Below the pieces are notes generated by a model, which was not told the origin of the DNA, did no database searches, and was given only the letters and a program-made list of their open reading frames with translations. From the NCBI GenBank assembly GCA_022711595.1, contig JAKLET010000010.1, positions 1 through 64,000 of the forward strand: a DNA stretch of 64,000 nt, written 5' to 3'. This document shows, piece after piece, positions 63,452 through 64,000 of the stretch. Origin of the DNA: Deltaproteobacteria bacterium. Its GTDB lineage: Bacteria; Desulfobacterota; Syntrophorhabdia; Syntrophorhabdales; Syntrophorhabdaceae. The position numbers were made by a program, and so were the translations under genes. Position 1 is the first letter of the stretch. Every line of letters begins with the position of its first letter.

Positions 63452-64000
63452 TCAGTTTATCCAGTTTTCCGGCAGTTCGATCATGTACATTTCTACCTGT
63501 TCCGTGCCTGTTTTGCCCCAGTTGCTTGTAAACAGCACCTTGGTGAAGTCCCTGTTGACGGTAGCGTGCGGCTCGGCCCAGTAATCATGTTCTACGCGGG
63601 GATTGTATAGTGAATGATGGTGCGCTATGCGAACAATCCGCCCGTTCGGTTTGAGCTCTACGGCAAAAATCGCGTTGTCCATCCAGTCACTGTTTTGATG
63701 GTTACCCTCGATATAGCAGGAGATCAGAGCCCATCCACGTTTTTTAAATGCCCGCCCTGATATGTGGAAACCTTTGCTGTATTTTGAGAAATCGATCTTG
63801 AATAACGGGGTGACCTTGCCTGTGGCCAGGTCAAGCATGGAAATATTATCGGTTTTTGTATCCTGATAAACCATTACTTCGCGTCCCTGCGCGTCGAGGG
63901 CAAGGTCACCATGGCCGACACCGCTCAGAGGCCTTTTTTTTGTCAAGGTCTTGTCGTAATATTCTTCGTAACCGGCGAAAAAATATTCACCTTTAGGACT
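63452..64000 (-). CDS. beta-propeller-like protein (N-terminus beyond window edge)
   Basis: The frame is open to the right edge (183 codons visible), ending at a stop at 63452. Repeating segments such as MLDLATGKVTPLFKI, AVELKPNGRIVRIAHH and HATVNRDFTKVLFTSNW have the spacing of propeller blades, as in TolB-like or oligogalacturonate-lyase-like proteins. The missing N-terminus prevents a firmer call. Confidence 0.65.
   Translation of the reverse strand, partial: SPKGEYFFAGYEEYYDKTLTKKRPLSGVGHGDLALDAQGREVMVYQDTKTDNISMLDLATGKVTPLFKIDFSKYSKGFHISGRAFKKRGWALISCYIEGNHQNSDWMDNAIFAVELKPNGRIVRIAHHHSLYNPRVEHDYWAEPHATVNRDFTKVLFTSNWGKTGTEQVEMYMIELPENWIN

Overview
The window looks like a chromosomal stretch from an anaerobic deltaproteobacterium (Desulfobacterota), most like the Syntrophorhabdus group. 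Grounds: moderately high GC, paired pilT/pilU retraction ATPases, many PAS/HisKA/REC hybrid kinases, a DUF1329/DUF1302 pair, an iron-dependent alcohol dehydrogenase, a STAND ATPase fused to a SARP-type DNA-binding domain, and many zinc-ribbon and secreted proteins. The taxonomic call is inference from gene content. I saw no rRNA, tRNA, CRISPR array, phage or complete insertion sequence.

Left region (1-21 kb): two paralogous SARP/LAL-type regulators lie about 18.3 kb apart in the same orientation (1-2436, cut by the window edge, and 17770-20748). Their promoters, the N-terminal half including the ATPase, and the visible start of the C-terminal region look identical at the DNA level, while the central helical-repeat sensor region has diverged. 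Each promoter carries an 8-bp direct repeat at 11-bp spacing, the geometry of SARP operators. Between them are eight genes for secreted or membrane proteins (TPR/beta-barrel outer-membrane protein, a lipase-like/YVTN beta-propeller exoprotein, zinc-ribbon and TPR proteins), an MFS exporter and the DUF1329/DUF1302 pair.

Middle-left (21-31 kb): about 105-bp REP-like inverted-repeat elements occur three times (21505, 23525, 30357). The first two are inverted copies of each other and bracket a lipoprotein gene and a methyltransferase gene. Then follow another outer-membrane barrel, an Fe-alcohol dehydrogenase translationally coupled to a PAS-kinase-receiver protein, an M23 peptidase, an M48-like lipoprotein and a CDF metal transporter.

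Middle (31-46 kb): PBP1A, diverging from miaA-scpB-pilT-pilU, then a DUF3311/sodium-solute symporter pair, a three-gene phosphorelay without a DNA-binding output, and gamma-glutamyltranspeptidase.

Right region (46-64 kb): a class II aldolase gene divergent from lsrF plus a zinc dehydrogenase that seems to use an AUU start; folK, tatA, def-fmt, an MltD-like lytic transglycosylase with three LysM domains; a GNAT acetyltransferase; an exported TPR-CHAT protease; a class III nucleotide cyclase fused to a cyclic-nucleotide-binding domain, near a SulP-STAS-cNMP-binding anion transporter; and a Rap1a/Tai-like small secreted protein.

A striking non-coding feature is a family of at least eight intergenic quasi-palindromes built from degenerate 7-, 8- or 9-bp tandem units. 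All lie just after gene ends, often between convergent genes, and two are combined with clear bidirectional terminators.
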